The notes under the pieces are model-generated. The model was not told where the DNA came from and did not search any database. It saw only the letters and a program-made list of their open reading frames with translations. Below, in pieces: positions 51,832 to 61,963 of a stretch of 64,000 nt of DNA. The number at the start of each line of letters is the position of its first letter. Within the stretch, counting starts at the first letter, position 1. This DNA comes from Desulfonatronovibrio hydrogenovorans DSM 9292. GTDB taxonomy: Bacteria; Desulfobacterota; Desulfovibrionia; Desulfovibrionales; Desulfonatronovibrionaceae. The translations under genes were made by a program, and so were the position numbers. Where the stretch lies: positions 62,001 through 126,000 of the forward strand of contig NZ_JMKT01000010.1 of the NCBI RefSeq assembly GCF_000686525.1. The letters run 5' to 3'.

Positions 51832-52308
51832 TCAGGAGAAGCAGACCTCCACGATCAGAGGACCGCTGGCTGTTTCAAAAGGAATGGCCAGTATGGCTGA
51901 AGACGATACGTGGCGGATGGAATGATTCTTACCGGTAATTACCGAAGGGATAGCCCCTTCGTAGTTCATGCCTATTTCAGAAAGCCCTTTCCTGGCCTGA
52001 CCGCAGATCATGTTGGTCAGCTCCCCCACTGCATCTTCCACGTCATTGTTTATGGAAGAGAATTCTTCACCCAGCATGCTGTTCACAACGCCCAGGGCAG
52101 CTTCCTGAGTAAAAGTCAGGGACATGGTGCCTTTGCTTCGCCCTGTGGAGCTTGAAAAGCCGATCACTCCGGATATGTCCCCTCCGGCCCTGTTGTCCTT
52201 TTTCACAAACGCCGCTCCAGGTCTGGCCTCGGTCATGGCCATCGTCCCCAGCACATTGACCACTGACTCAGCAAATTTCTTAATCACCTGCTCAACTTTT
52301 TTGTCCAT
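51832..52308 (-). CDS. cheX: Chemotaxis phosphatase CheX
   Basis: 158 residues. The CheC/CheX family helix carries ExxN-type catalytic residues in DVEDAVGELTNMICGQARKGL (Glu and Asn three residues apart). Flanking strands SGVIGFSSSTGRSKGTMSLTF and PFETASGPLIVEVCF fit CheX. It dephosphorylates CheY-P. No other chemotaxis gene is adjacent. Confidence 0.92.
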   Translation of the reverse strand: MDKKVEQVIKKFAESVVNVLGTMAMTEARPGAAFVKKDNRAGGDISGVIGFSSSTGRSKGTMSLTFTQEAALGVVNSMLGEEFSSINNDVEDAVGELTNMICGQARKGLSEIGMNYEGAIPSVITGKNHSIRHVSSSAILAIPFETASGPLIVEVCFS

Positions 52309-52370
52309 TAATCATCCAGCCTTGTAATATTTTATTTGGCAGACCCAGACCTGAGTAACATCCGGCTCCT

Positions 52371-52514
52371 TCAGTCCTTAGAACCGGGCCGGTCCTGGTT
52401 GATCTCTTCTGAATAACCGTTGTCCAGAGCCACCTGGACAGCCTTTAGATACTTACGCTGGCCATTCAGGCTGGCCATCTCGATCCTGAAATAGACCCGG
52501 CCGCCATTCAGCAA
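52371..52514 (-). CDS. Possible short protein or gene remnant
   Basis: 47 residues if started at TTG 52514, just after an in-frame TAG. It reads LNGGRVYFRIEMASLNGQRKYLKAVQVALDNGYSEEINQDRPGSKD. The sequence looks protein-like, with codon usage as in neighbours, but there is no good ribosome site and no family I can name. It could be the 3' end of a decayed gene. The rest of 52309-52719 shows no gene and must hold the promoter of the amino-acid transporter genes. Confidence 0.35.
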   Translation of the reverse strand: MLNGGRVYFRIEMASLNGQRKYLKAVQVALDNGYSEEINQDRPGSKD

Positions 52515-52719
52515 CTACTCTGCTTAAAAACAACTTAAAGCCAAGTCAATAAAATAAAGACCGGGCCAGTGAATTATCCCCAAAAGCCCTGTCCTGGATT
52601 AATTTATGTCCTGGCCATTATTTCCTTTCTTGACCTAGGATTACCAATGAAATAATATTCATTTTTTTGTATTCTGGTCAGCAAGGTGTTTTAAACTTTA
52701 TTTCAGGAGGCTGTTAAGG

Positions 52720-53457
52720 ATGTTTAGGAAGCTCACTTTTCTGGTACTGGCTCTGCTGCTCTTTGCCAAACCGGTCCTGGCTGAAAAAATCGTATTTGCT
52801 GTGGACGCCACCTGGCCCCCCATGGAGATGATTGATGAAAACAGACAGATCGTTGGTTATTCCATTGATTACATGACTGCCGTAGGTCAGGAAGCAGGGT
52901 TCACCCCTGAATTCAGGAACACTGCCTGGGACGGAATCTTTGCCGGACTGGCTGCAGGCAATTACGATGCCATCTGTTCTTCTGTGAGCATTACTGAAGA
53001 ACGGAAAAAGGCCATGGACTTCAGCATCCCCTACTATGAAGTCAAACAGGGACTCGTGGTCCCCAAAGACAGCGCTGCCAGGACCCTGGAAGACCTCAAA
53101 GGCAAGACCGTGGGTGCCCAGATCGGAACCACCGGTTACTTTGCCATTCAAAGAGTGTCCGGAGTCAACGCCCGCTCATATGATGAAATCGGTCTGGCCA
53201 TGCAGGACCTTTACAATGGCCGCATTGACGGAGTGGTCTGCGATGACCCTGTTGCTGCCCAGTACGCCCTGAACGAACCCAGATTTTCAGAAAGACTCAA
53301 GCTGGTCTCGGTCATTGAATCTGATGATCCCGAATACTATGGAATTGCTGTCCAAAAAGGCAATGAAAGGGTCCTGGAACTGATCAACAAGGGAATCCAG
53401 GCTGTCAAGGACAAGGGAATCGAAGACGAACTCAAGGCCAAGTGGTTTGGTCTGTAA
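52720..53457 (+). CDS. Polar amino-acid ABC transporter substrate-binding protein
   Basis: 245 residues. A signal peptide (KLTFLVLALLLFAKPVLA) is followed by the family-3 binding-protein pattern: FAVDATWPPMEMID, GYSIDYMTAVGQEAG, FAGLAAGNYDAICSSVSITEERKKAMDFSIPYY and VGAQIGTTGYFAI. It captures polar or charged amino acids in the periplasm for the permease and ATPase encoded next. A terminator separates it from the permease gene. Confidence 0.94.
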   Translation: MFRKLTFLVLALLLFAKPVLAEKIVFAVDATWPPMEMIDENRQIVGYSIDYMTAVGQEAGFTPEFRNTAWDGIFAGLAAGNYDAICSSVSITEERKKAMDFSIPYYEVKQGLVVPKDSAARTLEDLKGKTVGAQIGTTGYFAIQRVSGVNARSYDEIGLAMQDLYNGRIDGVVCDDPVAAQYALNEPRFSERLKLVSVIESDDPEYYGIAVQKGNERVLELINKGIQAVKDKGIEDELKAKWFGL

Positions 53458-53466
53458 AAAAATGCC

Positions 53467-53503
53467 GGGACCGGAGTGGTGAATCACCTCTCCGGTCCCT
53501 TTT
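53467..53503 (+). terminator. Intrinsic terminator after the amino-acid binding protein
   Basis: GGGACCGGAG (53467-53476) pairs exactly with CTCCGGTCCC (53490-53499), followed by TTTT. It starts 9 bp after the stop and should reduce read-through to the permease. The next 320 bp before the permease start contain no gene that I can support. Confidence 0.9.
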
Positions 53504-53823
53504 GCATTGCCGGTCCTTCTGGAGCCAGGTTTTGTCCGGTGGTTTTAAAAGTACGACAGCGGGACTTGGTGCTTCTGGAACCCGGACGGTCCCGGCCCAT
53601 CCAGACTGGACAGCCACTATTCAATGTGAAACCCTAGTCTTTTTGACTGAAACCTGCGGCTCTCCCAGCTGGTCCAGACGGCGGTCCGCATCCATCAATC
53701 TGGACAAGCTGATCTTTTTTCAAGTCATGTCCGGGTCTGCCTGGTTCAGGATCTCGAACCTCAACCGGCCAAGACCCTCTGAATCAGGATCTGTTCGATA
53801 TTGACCTACACAACCATTACCCA

Positions 53824-54609
53824 ATGAACGATAATAAAATCAAAATCGAAGTCACAGACGGGGCAGCCATCCCTTCATCCAAGGACCGGGGCATGGTAAA
53901 CGCCTGGAGGGTGACCTTTGTCGGAGCTGTATCCGCCATTATTTTCCTGATCCTGTACAAGCCCGATCCATACCTGCGGATTATCAAGTTTGTGCCCGAC
54001 GGGATCCTGATAACCTTTCAGATTACCTCCCTGTCCATTATTCTGTCCCTGATAGTTGGACTCTTTACCGGCCTGGGCAGGCTGTCCAAAAACCCGGCAA
54101 TAAACCTCATTGCCTCTGTCTATGTTGAGGTTATCAGGGGAATCCCTCTGCTGGTTCAGCTGTTTTATATTTACTATGCCCTGGGCACATTCTTCAGGGT
54201 TCATCCCTTTACAGCTGCAATCATAGCCATGACTGTCTGCTACGGGGCCTACATGGGCGAAGTGTTCCGGGCCGGCATCGAATCCATTGACAAGGGACAG
54301 ACCGAAGCAGCAAGATCCCTGGGATTCAGCAAGTCCCAGACCATGTTCTATGTGATCATTCCCCAGGCCATGCGCACTATCCTGCCCCCAGTGGGCAACG
54401 AGTTCATAGCCCTTTTAAAAGACACTTCTCTGGTGTCCATCCTGGCTGTATCCGACCTGCTGCGCCGGGGCCGGGAATTTGCCACCCAGACCTTTGCCTA
54501 TTTTGAAACCTATACCATGATCGCCCTCATCTATCTGATGATAACCCTGATCCTGTCGAAAATCGTCAGTATCCTGGAAGACAAGGTAAGGCCATATGAC
54601 AGAAAATAG
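53824..54609 (+). CDS. Polar amino-acid ABC transporter permease (HisM/GlnP type)
   Basis: 261 residues with an N-terminal hydrophobic anchor ([16 protein letters not shown]) and about four or five further helices. The cytoplasmic EAA loop reads [32 protein letters not shown], the classic His/Glu/Gln-type motif. [21 protein letters not shown] is also family-typical. It overlaps the ATPase gene by 14 bp. It probably works as a homodimer, since only one permease is encoded. Confidence 0.94.
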   Translation: MNDNKIKIEVTDGAAIPSSKDRGMVNAWRVTFVGAVSAIIFLILYKPDPYLRIIKFVPDGILITFQITSLSIILSLIVGLFTGLGRLSKNPAINLIASVYVEVIRGIPLLVQLFYIYYALGTFFRVHPFTAAIIAMTVCYGAYMGEVFRAGIESIDKGQTEAARSLGFSKSQTMFYVIIPQAMRTILPPVGNEFIALLKDTSLVSILAVSDLLRRGREFATQTFAYFETYTMIALIYLMITLILSKIVSILEDKVRPYDRK

Positions 54610-55339
54610 TCAGCCCATGATTCAGATCAACAATATTTTTAAATACTTCGGAAATATCCAGGCCTTGAGCAATGTTTCCCTGCAGGTGGCCAGGCGGGAA
54701 AAGGTGGTTATTATCGGCCCCAGCGGCTCTGGCAAGAGCACCCTGCTCAGGGCCATTAACAGGCTTGAGAGTGTTGACCGGGGTGAGATAATAATTGATG
54801 GTCAGAACATCACCGATAAAAGATGCGACATCAACAAGGTCCGGATGGAACTGGGGATGGTCTTTCAGAACTTCAATCTTTTTCCCCACAAGTCCGTGCT
54901 TCAAAACCTGACCATGGCCCCCATGAAACTGAAAAAGGTGCCCCCTCTCCAGGCCAGGGAAACGGCAATGTATCTTCTGGAAAAAGTCGGGATAAAAGAC
55001 AAGGCTGCTGCTTATCCGGCTCAGCTTTCAGGGGGCCAGCAGCAGAGGGTGGCCATAGCCAGGGCTCTGGCCATGAATCCCAAAATAATGCTCTTTGATG
55101 AACCAACTTCAGCCCTGGATCCGGAGATGATTGGCGAAGTCCTGGAAGTCATGGTCAATCTGGCTCTGGAGGGAATGACCATGGTGGTGGTGACCCACGA
55201 AATGGGATTTGCCAGACAGGTGGCGGACAGGGTAGTATTCATGGATGAAGGAAAAGTCGTGGAAACCGGAACTCCTGAACATTTTTTTCAGAGTCCTGAA
55301 CACCCCAGGACCAAAAAGTTTCTGAGCCAGATATTGTAA
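54596..55339 (+). CDS. Polar amino-acid ABC transporter ATPase (GlnQ type)
   Basis: 247 residues. Walker [11 protein letters not shown]-loop [11 protein letters not shown], signature [15 protein letters not shown], Walker [15 protein letters not shown] and switch [11 protein letters not shown]. All are those of GlnQ/HisP ATPases. It powers the permease encoded just upstream. Confidence 0.95.
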   Translation: MTENSQPMIQINNIFKYFGNIQALSNVSLQVARREKVVIIGPSGSGKSTLLRAINRLESVDRGEIIIDGQNITDKRCDINKVRMELGMVFQNFNLFPHKSVLQNLTMAPMKLKKVPPLQARETAMYLLEKVGIKDKAAAYPAQLSGGQQQRVAIARALAMNPKIMLFDEPTSALDPEMIGEVLEVMVNLALEGMTMVVVTHEMGFARQVADRVVFMDEGKVVETGTPEHFFQSPEHPRTKKFLSQIL

Positions 55340-55370
55340 GCAGAAGCATCAACAGTGGATCAGAGTTGAA

Positions 55371-55859
55371 ATGAAAGCTTTATGGGCACCCTGGCGGATA
55401 GAATACATCCTTGGCCCCAAGCCGGATGAATGCGTTTTCTGCCTCCCCCGGCACAGGGACGAGGACAGGCAGCGCCTGGTCCTGCACAGGGCTGAGCAGT
55501 GCTTTGTCATCATGAATAAATTTCCGTATAGTAACGCCCATATCATGGTTACCCCGTTCAGACATGTCCAGTGCATGACCGAACTCCAGGACCATGAGGT
55601 CCAGGAAATGATGCTCCTTATCAGATCCTGCACCAGGATTCTCAAGACAGCCTTTAACCCGCCGGGAATAAACATCGGCCTGAACATCGGTGAGGCAGCA
55701 GGGGCTGGAATAAAGGAACACCTTCATTTTCACCTGGTGCCCAGATGGGTGGGAGACCATTCTTTCATGGCCGTCATGAGTGAAACCATGGTCATACCCG
55801 AGCACCTGCAGTCAACTTACACCAAACTGAAACCATTTTTCAAAACCCTTACCACATAA
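55371..55859 (+). CDS. HIT-family nucleotide hydrolase/transferase
   Basis: 162 residues. The histidine triad is HLHFHLVPRW. The N-terminus MKALWAPWRIEYILGPKPDECVFC with a second Cys-Leu-Pro-Arg is that of the ATP-adenylyltransferase-like HIT group (longer than HinT). A metal-binding Cys pair CVFC is present. Likely acts on dinucleoside polyphosphates or AMP derivatives. First gene of a co-directional run to lysA. Confidence 0.92.
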   Translation: MKALWAPWRIEYILGPKPDECVFCLPRHRDEDRQRLVLHRAEQCFVIMNKFPYSNAHIMVTPFRHVQCMTELQDHEVQEMMLLIRSCTRILKTAFNPPGINIGLNIGEAAGAGIKEHLHFHLVPRWVGDHSFMAVMSETMVIPEHLQSTYTKLKPFFKTLTT

Positions 55860-55871
55860 AAGGAGCATTCC

Positions 55872-56225
55872 ATGAAATACCTTAGAGTGGCCGCTCTGAT
55901 TCTGCTGTTTTTCTTTTCCATGCTTTTCTTTGTCCAGAACCATGAACTCCTGTCCACCACGGTCAGACTTCACCTGGACCTGCTGGGAGCTGAATTCCAG
56001 AGCAGGGACATTCCTTATTATCTCATAGTGTTGCTGGCCTTTGTGGCTGGAGGATTCATCTCCCTTATCTATTTACTGGCCGAGAAAATCCGCCTGAGCG
56101 GAGAAATCAGGAAAAACCGGGCCAGAATCAAGGATCTGGAGGAAGAGGTTAACTCTCTGCGCAACATGCCTCTGGACAATGACAGCTTTGTCATGGACTC
56201 TCAGGAAAACGGAACCAGGCCCTAG
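55872..56225 (+). CDS. lapA: LapA-domain membrane protein (DUF1049)
   Basis: 117 residues. Two membrane helices (VAALILLFFFSMLFFVQN and YLIVLLAFVAGGFISLIYLLA) separated by a short loop, then a coiled-coil tail (KNRARIKDLEEEVNSLRN). This is the LapA layout. It works with LapB in lipopolysaccharide assembly in enterobacteria. The LapB-like gene follows directly. Confidence 0.88.
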   Translation: MKYLRVAALILLFFFSMLFFVQNHELLSTTVRLHLDLLGAEFQSRDIPYYLIVLLAFVAGGFISLIYLLAEKIRLSGEIRKNRARIKDLEEEVNSLRNMPLDNDSFVMDSQENGTRP

Positions 56226-56260
56226 GCCCCGGCCCTGGGCACCGCAGAAAAAAGGACTTC

Positions 56261-57376
56261 ATGTTTCACTGGCTTCAAGGGCTTAAACGCCGCACCAGGG
56301 ATGAAAAGAACTCCCTTCTTCAGTTCAGCGAAGGTTTCCTGCCTCCTTCCCAGGACACCTTTGCAGCCATTGGAGAACTGAGCCGGGTTGTCAGGAACAA
56401 TCCGGATGCGGTTGAAATTTACCTGGCCCTGGGCAACCTGTTCCGATCCCAGGGCGAAATTGAAAGGGCAATTCAGATTCGGACCAATCTCATTGCCAGG
56501 CCGCAGCTCAACGAGCAGTTCAAGGCCAGGGCCTGGTTTGAGCTGGGCATTGACTTCAAACGGGCCGGAATCCTGGACCGGGCTCATGCCGCCCTGGAAC
56601 AGGCCCATAGAATTACCGGCGATGATCCGGCCATTCTCAAGGAAATGGCCAGACTCTACGCTGACACCAACGATTTTGACCGGGCTGCCAAATACTACTC
56701 CCTGCTGGGCCAGCCCCTGGCCCAGGCCCATTACATGGTCAAAGACGCTGGCCAGGCCGCCCGGAACGGTGATGAAAATTCAGCCTACAGACTCATCCAC
56801 AAGGCAATCAGAGTTTATCCCGGGTCAGTGGAAGCCTGGCTGGAAATCATCTGCCGGGACTATGAACTGGAACAATGGAACAACCTGCAGGCCAATCTGA
56901 AAAAGGCCCTGGAGCTGGTCAAGGATGATCTGCGTTTTGTTCTCCTGGAGGGTCTCTATCAGTTCATCCGAAAAAGGTCCCCGGATCAAGGGCATGACTT
57001 TATTAATGAGAATTGCTCAAGAATCATCGTGGAGACCTTGGGCAGCTTTGAGCAGAGCCTGATTTTCTGCTACTATTGCTCAATCTTTTTAAAAGAATCG
57101 GGCAAGATGGAACAAACCAGAGAGTGGCTGGAAAAATCTCTGGTCATGGACCCGGAATTCTGGCCGGCCAGGCTGGAAATCCTGGACATCACCCAGCAGG
57201 AACAGATCATGACCGAATCCTTCAAGACCCAGCTCGGTTTTTTCACCCGCAAGGCCAGGATGGTCAAAAGGTTTGTCTGCCGCAGATGCGGTCTTAAACG
57301 GGAACAGCTCTTTTATTTATGTCCCAGATGCTACAGCTGGCACTCCATTTCCTTCAGGACTCTTTTGAATGAATAA
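56261..57376 (+). CDS. lapB: LapB-like TPR protein with rubredoxin-type metal site
   Basis: 371 residues. Tetratricopeptide repeats fill about 45-290 (for instance AIELGNLFRSQGEIERAI-type and FELGIDFKRAGILDRAHAALEQA). The C-terminus carries CRRCGLKREQLFYLCPRCYSWHSI, the rubredoxin-like Cys4 knuckle of LapB. LapB controls LpxC turnover and LPS synthesis. Unlike E. coli LapB, no N-terminal membrane helix is visible (the protein starts MFHWLQGLKRRTRDEK), and AAGGA just upstream supports this start. Confidence 0.88.
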   Translation: MFHWLQGLKRRTRDEKNSLLQFSEGFLPPSQDTFAAIGELSRVVRNNPDAVEIYLALGNLFRSQGEIERAIQIRTNLIARPQLNEQFKARAWFELGIDFKRAGILDRAHAALEQAHRITGDDPAILKEMARLYADTNDFDRAAKYYSLLGQPLAQAHYMVKDAGQAARNGDENSAYRLIHKAIRVYPGSVEAWLEIICRDYELEQWNNLQANLKKALELVKDDLRFVLLEGLYQFIRKRSPDQGHDFINENCSRIIVETLGSFEQSLIFCYYCSIFLKESGKMEQTREWLEKSLVMDPEFWPARLEILDITQQEQIMTESFKTQLGFFTRKARMVKRFVCRRCGLKREQLFYLCPRCYSWHSISFRTLLNE

Positions 57377-57435
57377 ACCATACGGGCTGGCCAATTGGTC
57401 CTGCCCCGACTGCTTGACACCGGTTTGAATCCAAT

Positions 57436-60084
57436 ATGCCACCTACTGCCAAACCCTTCAGTCTGCCTCAGAACATCAAGCTGACTCCCATGCTGGAGCA
57501 GTATCTCCGGATTAAACAGGAAAACCCTGATGCCCTCCTCTTTTTCCGGATGGGAGATTTTTATGAGCTCTTTTTTGAAGACGCTGAAACTGCAGCCAGG
57601 GAGCTTCAGATTACCCTGACCTCCAGAAACCCGAATGCCCAGACCAGGGTGCCCATGTGCGGAGTACCCCACCACGCCTGCGATGAGTACTTAAGACAAC
57701 TATTGGAAAAGGGTCACAAGGTGGCCATCTGCGACCAGGTCGAAGACCCCAGACAGGCCAAGGGCCTGGTCAAGAGGGCTGTGACCAGGATTCTGACTCC
57801 GGGTACAGTGGTCGAGGAATCAAGTCTTTCAGCCAAGGAACACAACTACCTGACCTCCCTGTACTGGGACCAGGACCAAAGCACCGGTGCCCTGTGCTGG
57901 GCTGACTTTTCCACTGGAGAATGGACCGGCCTTGAACTGAAAAACCTCCATGATATCTGGCAATGGATCTATAAGCTAAACCCCTCAGAAATCCTGGCAC
58001 CTACAGGATTCACCCTGCCTGCTGTCCATGCCGGGCTCAAAAAGCGCTTCAACTTTGTTCCCCAGAACTCCTATTTTGATCAGAGATCCGGTGCTGAACT
58101 GATCCTCAGGGATCAGCAGGTCTCTTCCCTGGAAGTCCTGGACCTCCAGGACAAACCAGCCCTGATCAGGGCCTGCGGTGCAGTGCTCATGTATCTGATC
58201 CAGACCCACAAGGGCGATCTTGGACATATGGCCCCGTTCAGGCCCATGGTACCAGGCAGATATCTGAACCTGGACGAAGTTTCCATCCGAAACCTGGAAA
58301 TATTCCGGAGTCTGAGCGGAGATAAAGGACCAGGTACACTGGTCCATGCCCTGGACAGCACCATCACCCCCATGGGCGGACGATACCTGGAAAAACGCCT
58401 GCAACAGCCCTGGAAGGAATCCGGGATAATCCGGGCCAACCAGGAAATGACAAATCTTTTCCTGACTTCGGATAGCCTGCGCAGTTCCCTGAGACAGAAG
58501 CTAAAAAAGACCTTTGACCTGGAAAGGATCTCAACCAGGATCACTCTGAACAGGTGTACGCCTAAAGATTTTGCCGCCCTTGGCCATTCTTTGAAGATCC
58601 TGCCGGAAATCAGGTCCATTCTGGAAAACTCCAGCCACCAGCCAGGTCTGCTGGAAAATCTGCTTGCAGACTGGGACGATCTGGAGGAACTTGAGACCAC
58701 TCTGACCAGGGCCTTTCCGGACAATCCTCCCCACCTCATAACTGAAGGAGGTATTTTCAGACAGGGCTTTGATCCGGAACTGGACGAACTAATTGAACTC
58801 ACCGACCACGGCCAGGCCAGACTCAAACAACTTTTGGAGACTGAACAGGACCAGAACAGCCTGCCCAAGCTCAAGCTCGGATTCAACAGGGTTTTTGGAT
58901 ATTATTTTGAACTGTCCAGGGCAGTTCAGGACAAGGTGCCTGATCATTTTGAACGCCGCCAGACCCTGGTTTCCAGTGAACGGTATGTCACAGCCCGGCT
59001 CAAGGAACTGGAAAACAGCCTGGTTACAGCCTCGGAAAAAAGAAAATCCCGGGAATACGACCTGTTCATGGACATGCGCCAATACGCAGCCGGTTACAAC
59101 CAGAGGATCAAGGCCATGTCCACCTGCCTGGCCAGGCTGGACTTCTGGCAGGGCCTGGCTGAAACCGCCAGGGCCAATAACTGGTCCAGGCCGGAACTGT
59201 CCACTGACCTGGGCATCAGCATCAAGGCCGGCAGACATCCGTCCATTGAAGCCATTCAGGGCCGGTCAGGATACGTTCCCAACGACCTGGAACTGACTGA
59301 TGAGGGCCGGATGCTTCTCATCACCGGGCCCAACATGGCCGGTAAATCCACGGTACTCAGGCAGACGGCCATCATCTGCATCCTGGCCCAGATGGGTTCC
59401 TTTGTCCCGGCCAGGGAAGCCCGGATCGGCCTTTGCGACCGGATCTTCTGCAGGGTGGGAGCCTCGGACAACCTGGCCCGGGGCCAGAGCACTTTTATGG
59501 TGGAAATGACCGAGACGGCCCGTATCCTGCGTCAGGCCACCAAAAAAAGCCTGATCATCCTGGATGAAATCGGCCGGGGCACCAGCACCTTTGACGGCCT
59601 GGCTCTGGCCTGGGCCATAGTGGAGGAACTGACCGGAAAGCATGGAGGAATCAGGACCCTGTTCGCCACCCATTATCATGAACTCACGGTCCTGGATCAG
59701 AATATTGCCTGCCTGAAAAACTTCAATATCGCTGTCAAGGAATGGAAGGGAGACATCGTCTTTTTGCGTCGCCTGGTGCCTGGGCCGGCAGACAAGAGCT
59801 ATGGGATCGAGGTGGCCAGGCTGGCTGGAGTTCCGAACCGGGTTGTCCAGCGGGCCGGAGAAATCCTGACCCATCTGGAAAGACAGCGGGACAGAAAACC
59901 GGTCCTGGTGGAAAACCGGCCCTCACTTCTAGGCCTCTCTAGAACCCCAAAGGCCCGAATAGAGCCTGAAAAAAAACAGGATCAGCTGGCCCAGGAGCTG
60001 AAAATAATGAACCTGGACTCCATGACCCCCATGCAGGCCCTGACCACTCTGCATGAATGGAAATCCAGACTGGAGCAGAAATGA
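57436..60084 (+). CDS. mutS: DNA mismatch repair protein MutS
   Basis: 882 residues. The mismatch-binding motif is FFRMGDFYELFFEDA near 35-50, where Phe and Glu touch the mispair. The connector, lever and clamp domains follow, then the ATPase with Walker A GPNMAGKST, DEIGRGTSTFDG and TLFATHYHEL. The C-terminal helix-turn-helix end is present. It starts methyl-independent or -directed repair together with MutL. Confidence 0.97.
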   Translation: MPPTAKPFSLPQNIKLTPMLEQYLRIKQENPDALLFFRMGDFYELFFEDAETAARELQITLTSRNPNAQTRVPMCGVPHHACDEYLRQLLEKGHKVAICDQVEDPRQAKGLVKRAVTRILTPGTVVEESSLSAKEHNYLTSLYWDQDQSTGALCWADFSTGEWTGLELKNLHDIWQWIYKLNPSEILAPTGFTLPAVHAGLKKRFNFVPQNSYFDQRSGAELILRDQQVSSLEVLDLQDKPALIRACGAVLMYLIQTHKGDLGHMAPFRPMVPGRYLNLDEVSIRNLEIFRSLSGDKGPGTLVHALDSTITPMGGRYLEKRLQQPWKESGIIRANQEMTNLFLTSDSLRSSLRQKLKKTFDLERISTRITLNRCTPKDFAALGHSLKILPEIRSILENSSHQPGLLENLLADWDDLEELETTLTRAFPDNPPHLITEGGIFRQGFDPELDELIELTDHGQARLKQLLETEQDQNSLPKLKLGFNRVFGYYFELSRAVQDKVPDHFERRQTLVSSERYVTARLKELENSLVTASEKRKSREYDLFMDMRQYAAGYNQRIKAMSTCLARLDFWQGLAETARANNWSRPELSTDLGISIKAGRHPSIEAIQGRSGYVPNDLELTDEGRMLLITGPNMAGKSTVLRQTAIICILAQMGSFVPAREARIGLCDRIFCRVGASDNLARGQSTFMVEMTETARILRQATKKSLIILDEIGRGTSTFDGLALAWAIVEELTGKHGGIRTLFATHYHELTVLDQNIACLKNFNIAVKEWKGDIVFLRRLVPGPADKSYGIEVARLAGVPNRVVQRAGEILTHLERQRDRKPVLVENRPSLLGLSRTPKARIEPEKKQDQLAQELKIMNLDSMTPMQALTTLHEWKSRLEQK

Positions 60085-60503
60085 AAAAAGTAATCTGTCT
60101 GATGATCCTGGCTGTGGCTTTGGGAACCATGGGCTGCGGCAAGAAGGTCTGGCCCGAACCAGATGCAGACCAGGAAAAATTCAACCTGGCCATTATTGAT
60201 TACAAAGCTGATTCCACCTGCCTGGAAATCACTGCCCAACTCACCGGGAACCACCGCAATCTGGCCCGGGTGGTCCTGGAGCTGGAGGCATCTGATGTCC
60301 CATGTCCCACCTGCCCTTTCCTGATTACTGATTCGGTCTACCTGGAGCCGGGTTCCCCGGCCATGGACAGGTCTGAAAACAGGGTAAATATCACCCATTG
60401 CGGACTTGACCCTGACAAGCACTACAGGGCAAGGTTAAGGGCAGGCAATGTGTATCCCGCCATCCGGGAAACCCTGTCAGGGGTGATTACCATTGTCAGA
60501 TGA
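60081..60503 (+). CDS. Small lipoprotein of unknown function
   Basis: 140 residues from ATG 60081, which overlaps the mutS stop as ATGA. A lipoprotein signal peptide (KKVICLMILAVALGTMGC) has its lipobox Cys at about residue 19. The mature part has a fibronectin-like beta pattern with Cys pairs (CPTCPF) and ends NVYPAIRETLSGVITIV. No named family. Conserved with mutS-lysA neighbourhoods is possible but not shown here. Confidence 0.8.
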   Translation: MKKVICLMILAVALGTMGCGKKVWPEPDADQEKFNLAIIDYKADSTCLEITAQLTGNHRNLARVVLELEASDVPCPTCPFLITDSVYLEPGSPAMDRSENRVNITHCGLDPDKHYRARLRAGNVYPAIRETLSGVITIVR

Positions 60504-60557
60504 TCAGTCACTTTAAAAACCTTATCAACAATTTCAAATAGTTTTTCTGGAGAAAAA

Positions 60558-61805
60558 ATGCACCACTTTGAGTACAGAGACGGACAGTTATTTGCAGAGG
60601 ATATCAGTATCAAGGACCTGGTCAAGGAATTCGACACTCCGCTGTATGTTTATTCGGCCAGGACGCTTAGACGACATTTCCAGGCCTTTGACTCGGCCTT
60701 TGAAGGCATCAGCCATTTGACCTGCTATTCAGTCAAGGCCAATTCCAACCTGTGCGTGCTTAAAATGCTGTCTGAAATGGGTTCGGGCATGGATATTGTA
60801 TCCGGCGGAGAGCTCTTCCGAGCCCTCAAGGCCGGGGTGGACCCCCGGAAAATCGTCTACTCCGGAGTAGGTAAAAGAGAGCATGAAATCAGGGAGGCCC
60901 TGATTGCCGGAATCCTGATGTTCAACGTGGAATCAAGACAGGAACTGGAAAAGATCAACCAGGTGGCCGGTGAGATGGACATGAAGGCCAGGATCAGCCT
61001 GCGCATCAACCCGGATGTCGATCCCCAGACCCATCCATACATTTCCACTGGTCTGAAAAAAAACAAATTCGGTCTGGACCTGGAACAGGCCCTGGAATCC
61101 TACAAGCTGGCCAGGGACCTGCCCCATATTGAGCCCGTAGGGATAGACTGCCATATCGGGTCCCAGCTGACCAGTATCGAACCTTTTATCGAAGCCCTGA
61201 ACAGGATCAAAAAATTCCACTCCCGGCTGGCCGGTCTGGGCATTGCAATCAAATACCTGGACCTGGGTGGAGGCCTTGGTATAACCTATGACGAGGAAAC
61301 TCCTCCCCATCCAGTGGAATTCGGAAAGGCTGTAAAAGAAGGCCTCCAGGGTTTGGATCTGACTTTGATTCTGGAACCCGGAAGGGTCATCGCTGGAAAC
61401 GCCGGGATCCTGGTCACCAGGGTTCTCTATACCAAGCAATCACCTTCCAAAAACTTCATCATCGTGGACGCGGCCATGAACGATCTGGTCCGGCCTTCAC
61501 TTTACGGCTCTTTTCACCGCATTGACTGCGTGGACCAGAAAGACGCCCCTGCCTACAAGGCCGACGTGGTGGGTCCCATCTGTGAGACCGGGGATTTCCT
61601 GGCCCAGGACAGGGAAATCAGACAGGTTGAACAGGATGAACTCCTGGCTGTCTTCTCAGCCGGGGCCTACGGCTTTACCATGTCTTCCCAGTATAATTCC
61701 AGGCCCAGAGGTGCTGAAGTAATGGTGGACGGAGACAAGGTCACCCTGGCCCGGCGCAGGGAAGTCTACTTCGACTTGGTGGACCTGGAAGAGCAATGCT
61801 TCTAA
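60558..61805 (+). CDS. lysA: Diaminopimelate decarboxylase
   Basis: 415 residues. The PLP-binding Lys60 is in CYSVKANSN; the PLP-phosphate loop is GGGLG with EPGRVIAGNAG; the substrate region is GPICETGDFLA and the C-terminal Tyr is in GAYGFTMSSQYNSRPR. It makes lysine from meso-DAP, the last step of the pathway. The start follows GGAG by 8 bp. Confidence 0.97.
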   Translation: MHHFEYRDGQLFAEDISIKDLVKEFDTPLYVYSARTLRRHFQAFDSAFEGISHLTCYSVKANSNLCVLKMLSEMGSGMDIVSGGELFRALKAGVDPRKIVYSGVGKREHEIREALIAGILMFNVESRQELEKINQVAGEMDMKARISLRINPDVDPQTHPYISTGLKKNKFGLDLEQALESYKLARDLPHIEPVGIDCHIGSQLTSIEPFIEALNRIKKFHSRLAGLGIAIKYLDLGGGLGITYDEETPPHPVEFGKAVKEGLQGLDLTLILEPGRVIAGNAGILVTRVLYTKQSPSKNFIIVDAAMNDLVRPSLYGSFHRIDCVDQKDAPAYKADVVGPICETGDFLAQDREIRQVEQDELLAVFSAGAYGFTMSSQYNSRPRGAEVMVDGDKVTLARRREVYFDLVDLEEQCF

Positions 61806-61963
61806 CAGACCGCCCTTTAGACCTTCAAAACCTTTGATGCGGCTTTAGCAGTAAATTCTGAAAAAATATTCCTGAATGGATAAAGCAGCCCGGCACTTTT
61901 CCGGGCTAGTCCACATCCCAGGAATGGAGATATTCCGAACCAGACCCACAATAAGGGGCATTA

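Noticed and set aside
53505-53820. A plus-strand frame between the binding protein and the permease
   Set aside because: It begins within the terminator and its translation is rich in Ser, Arg and Pro with no domain pattern.
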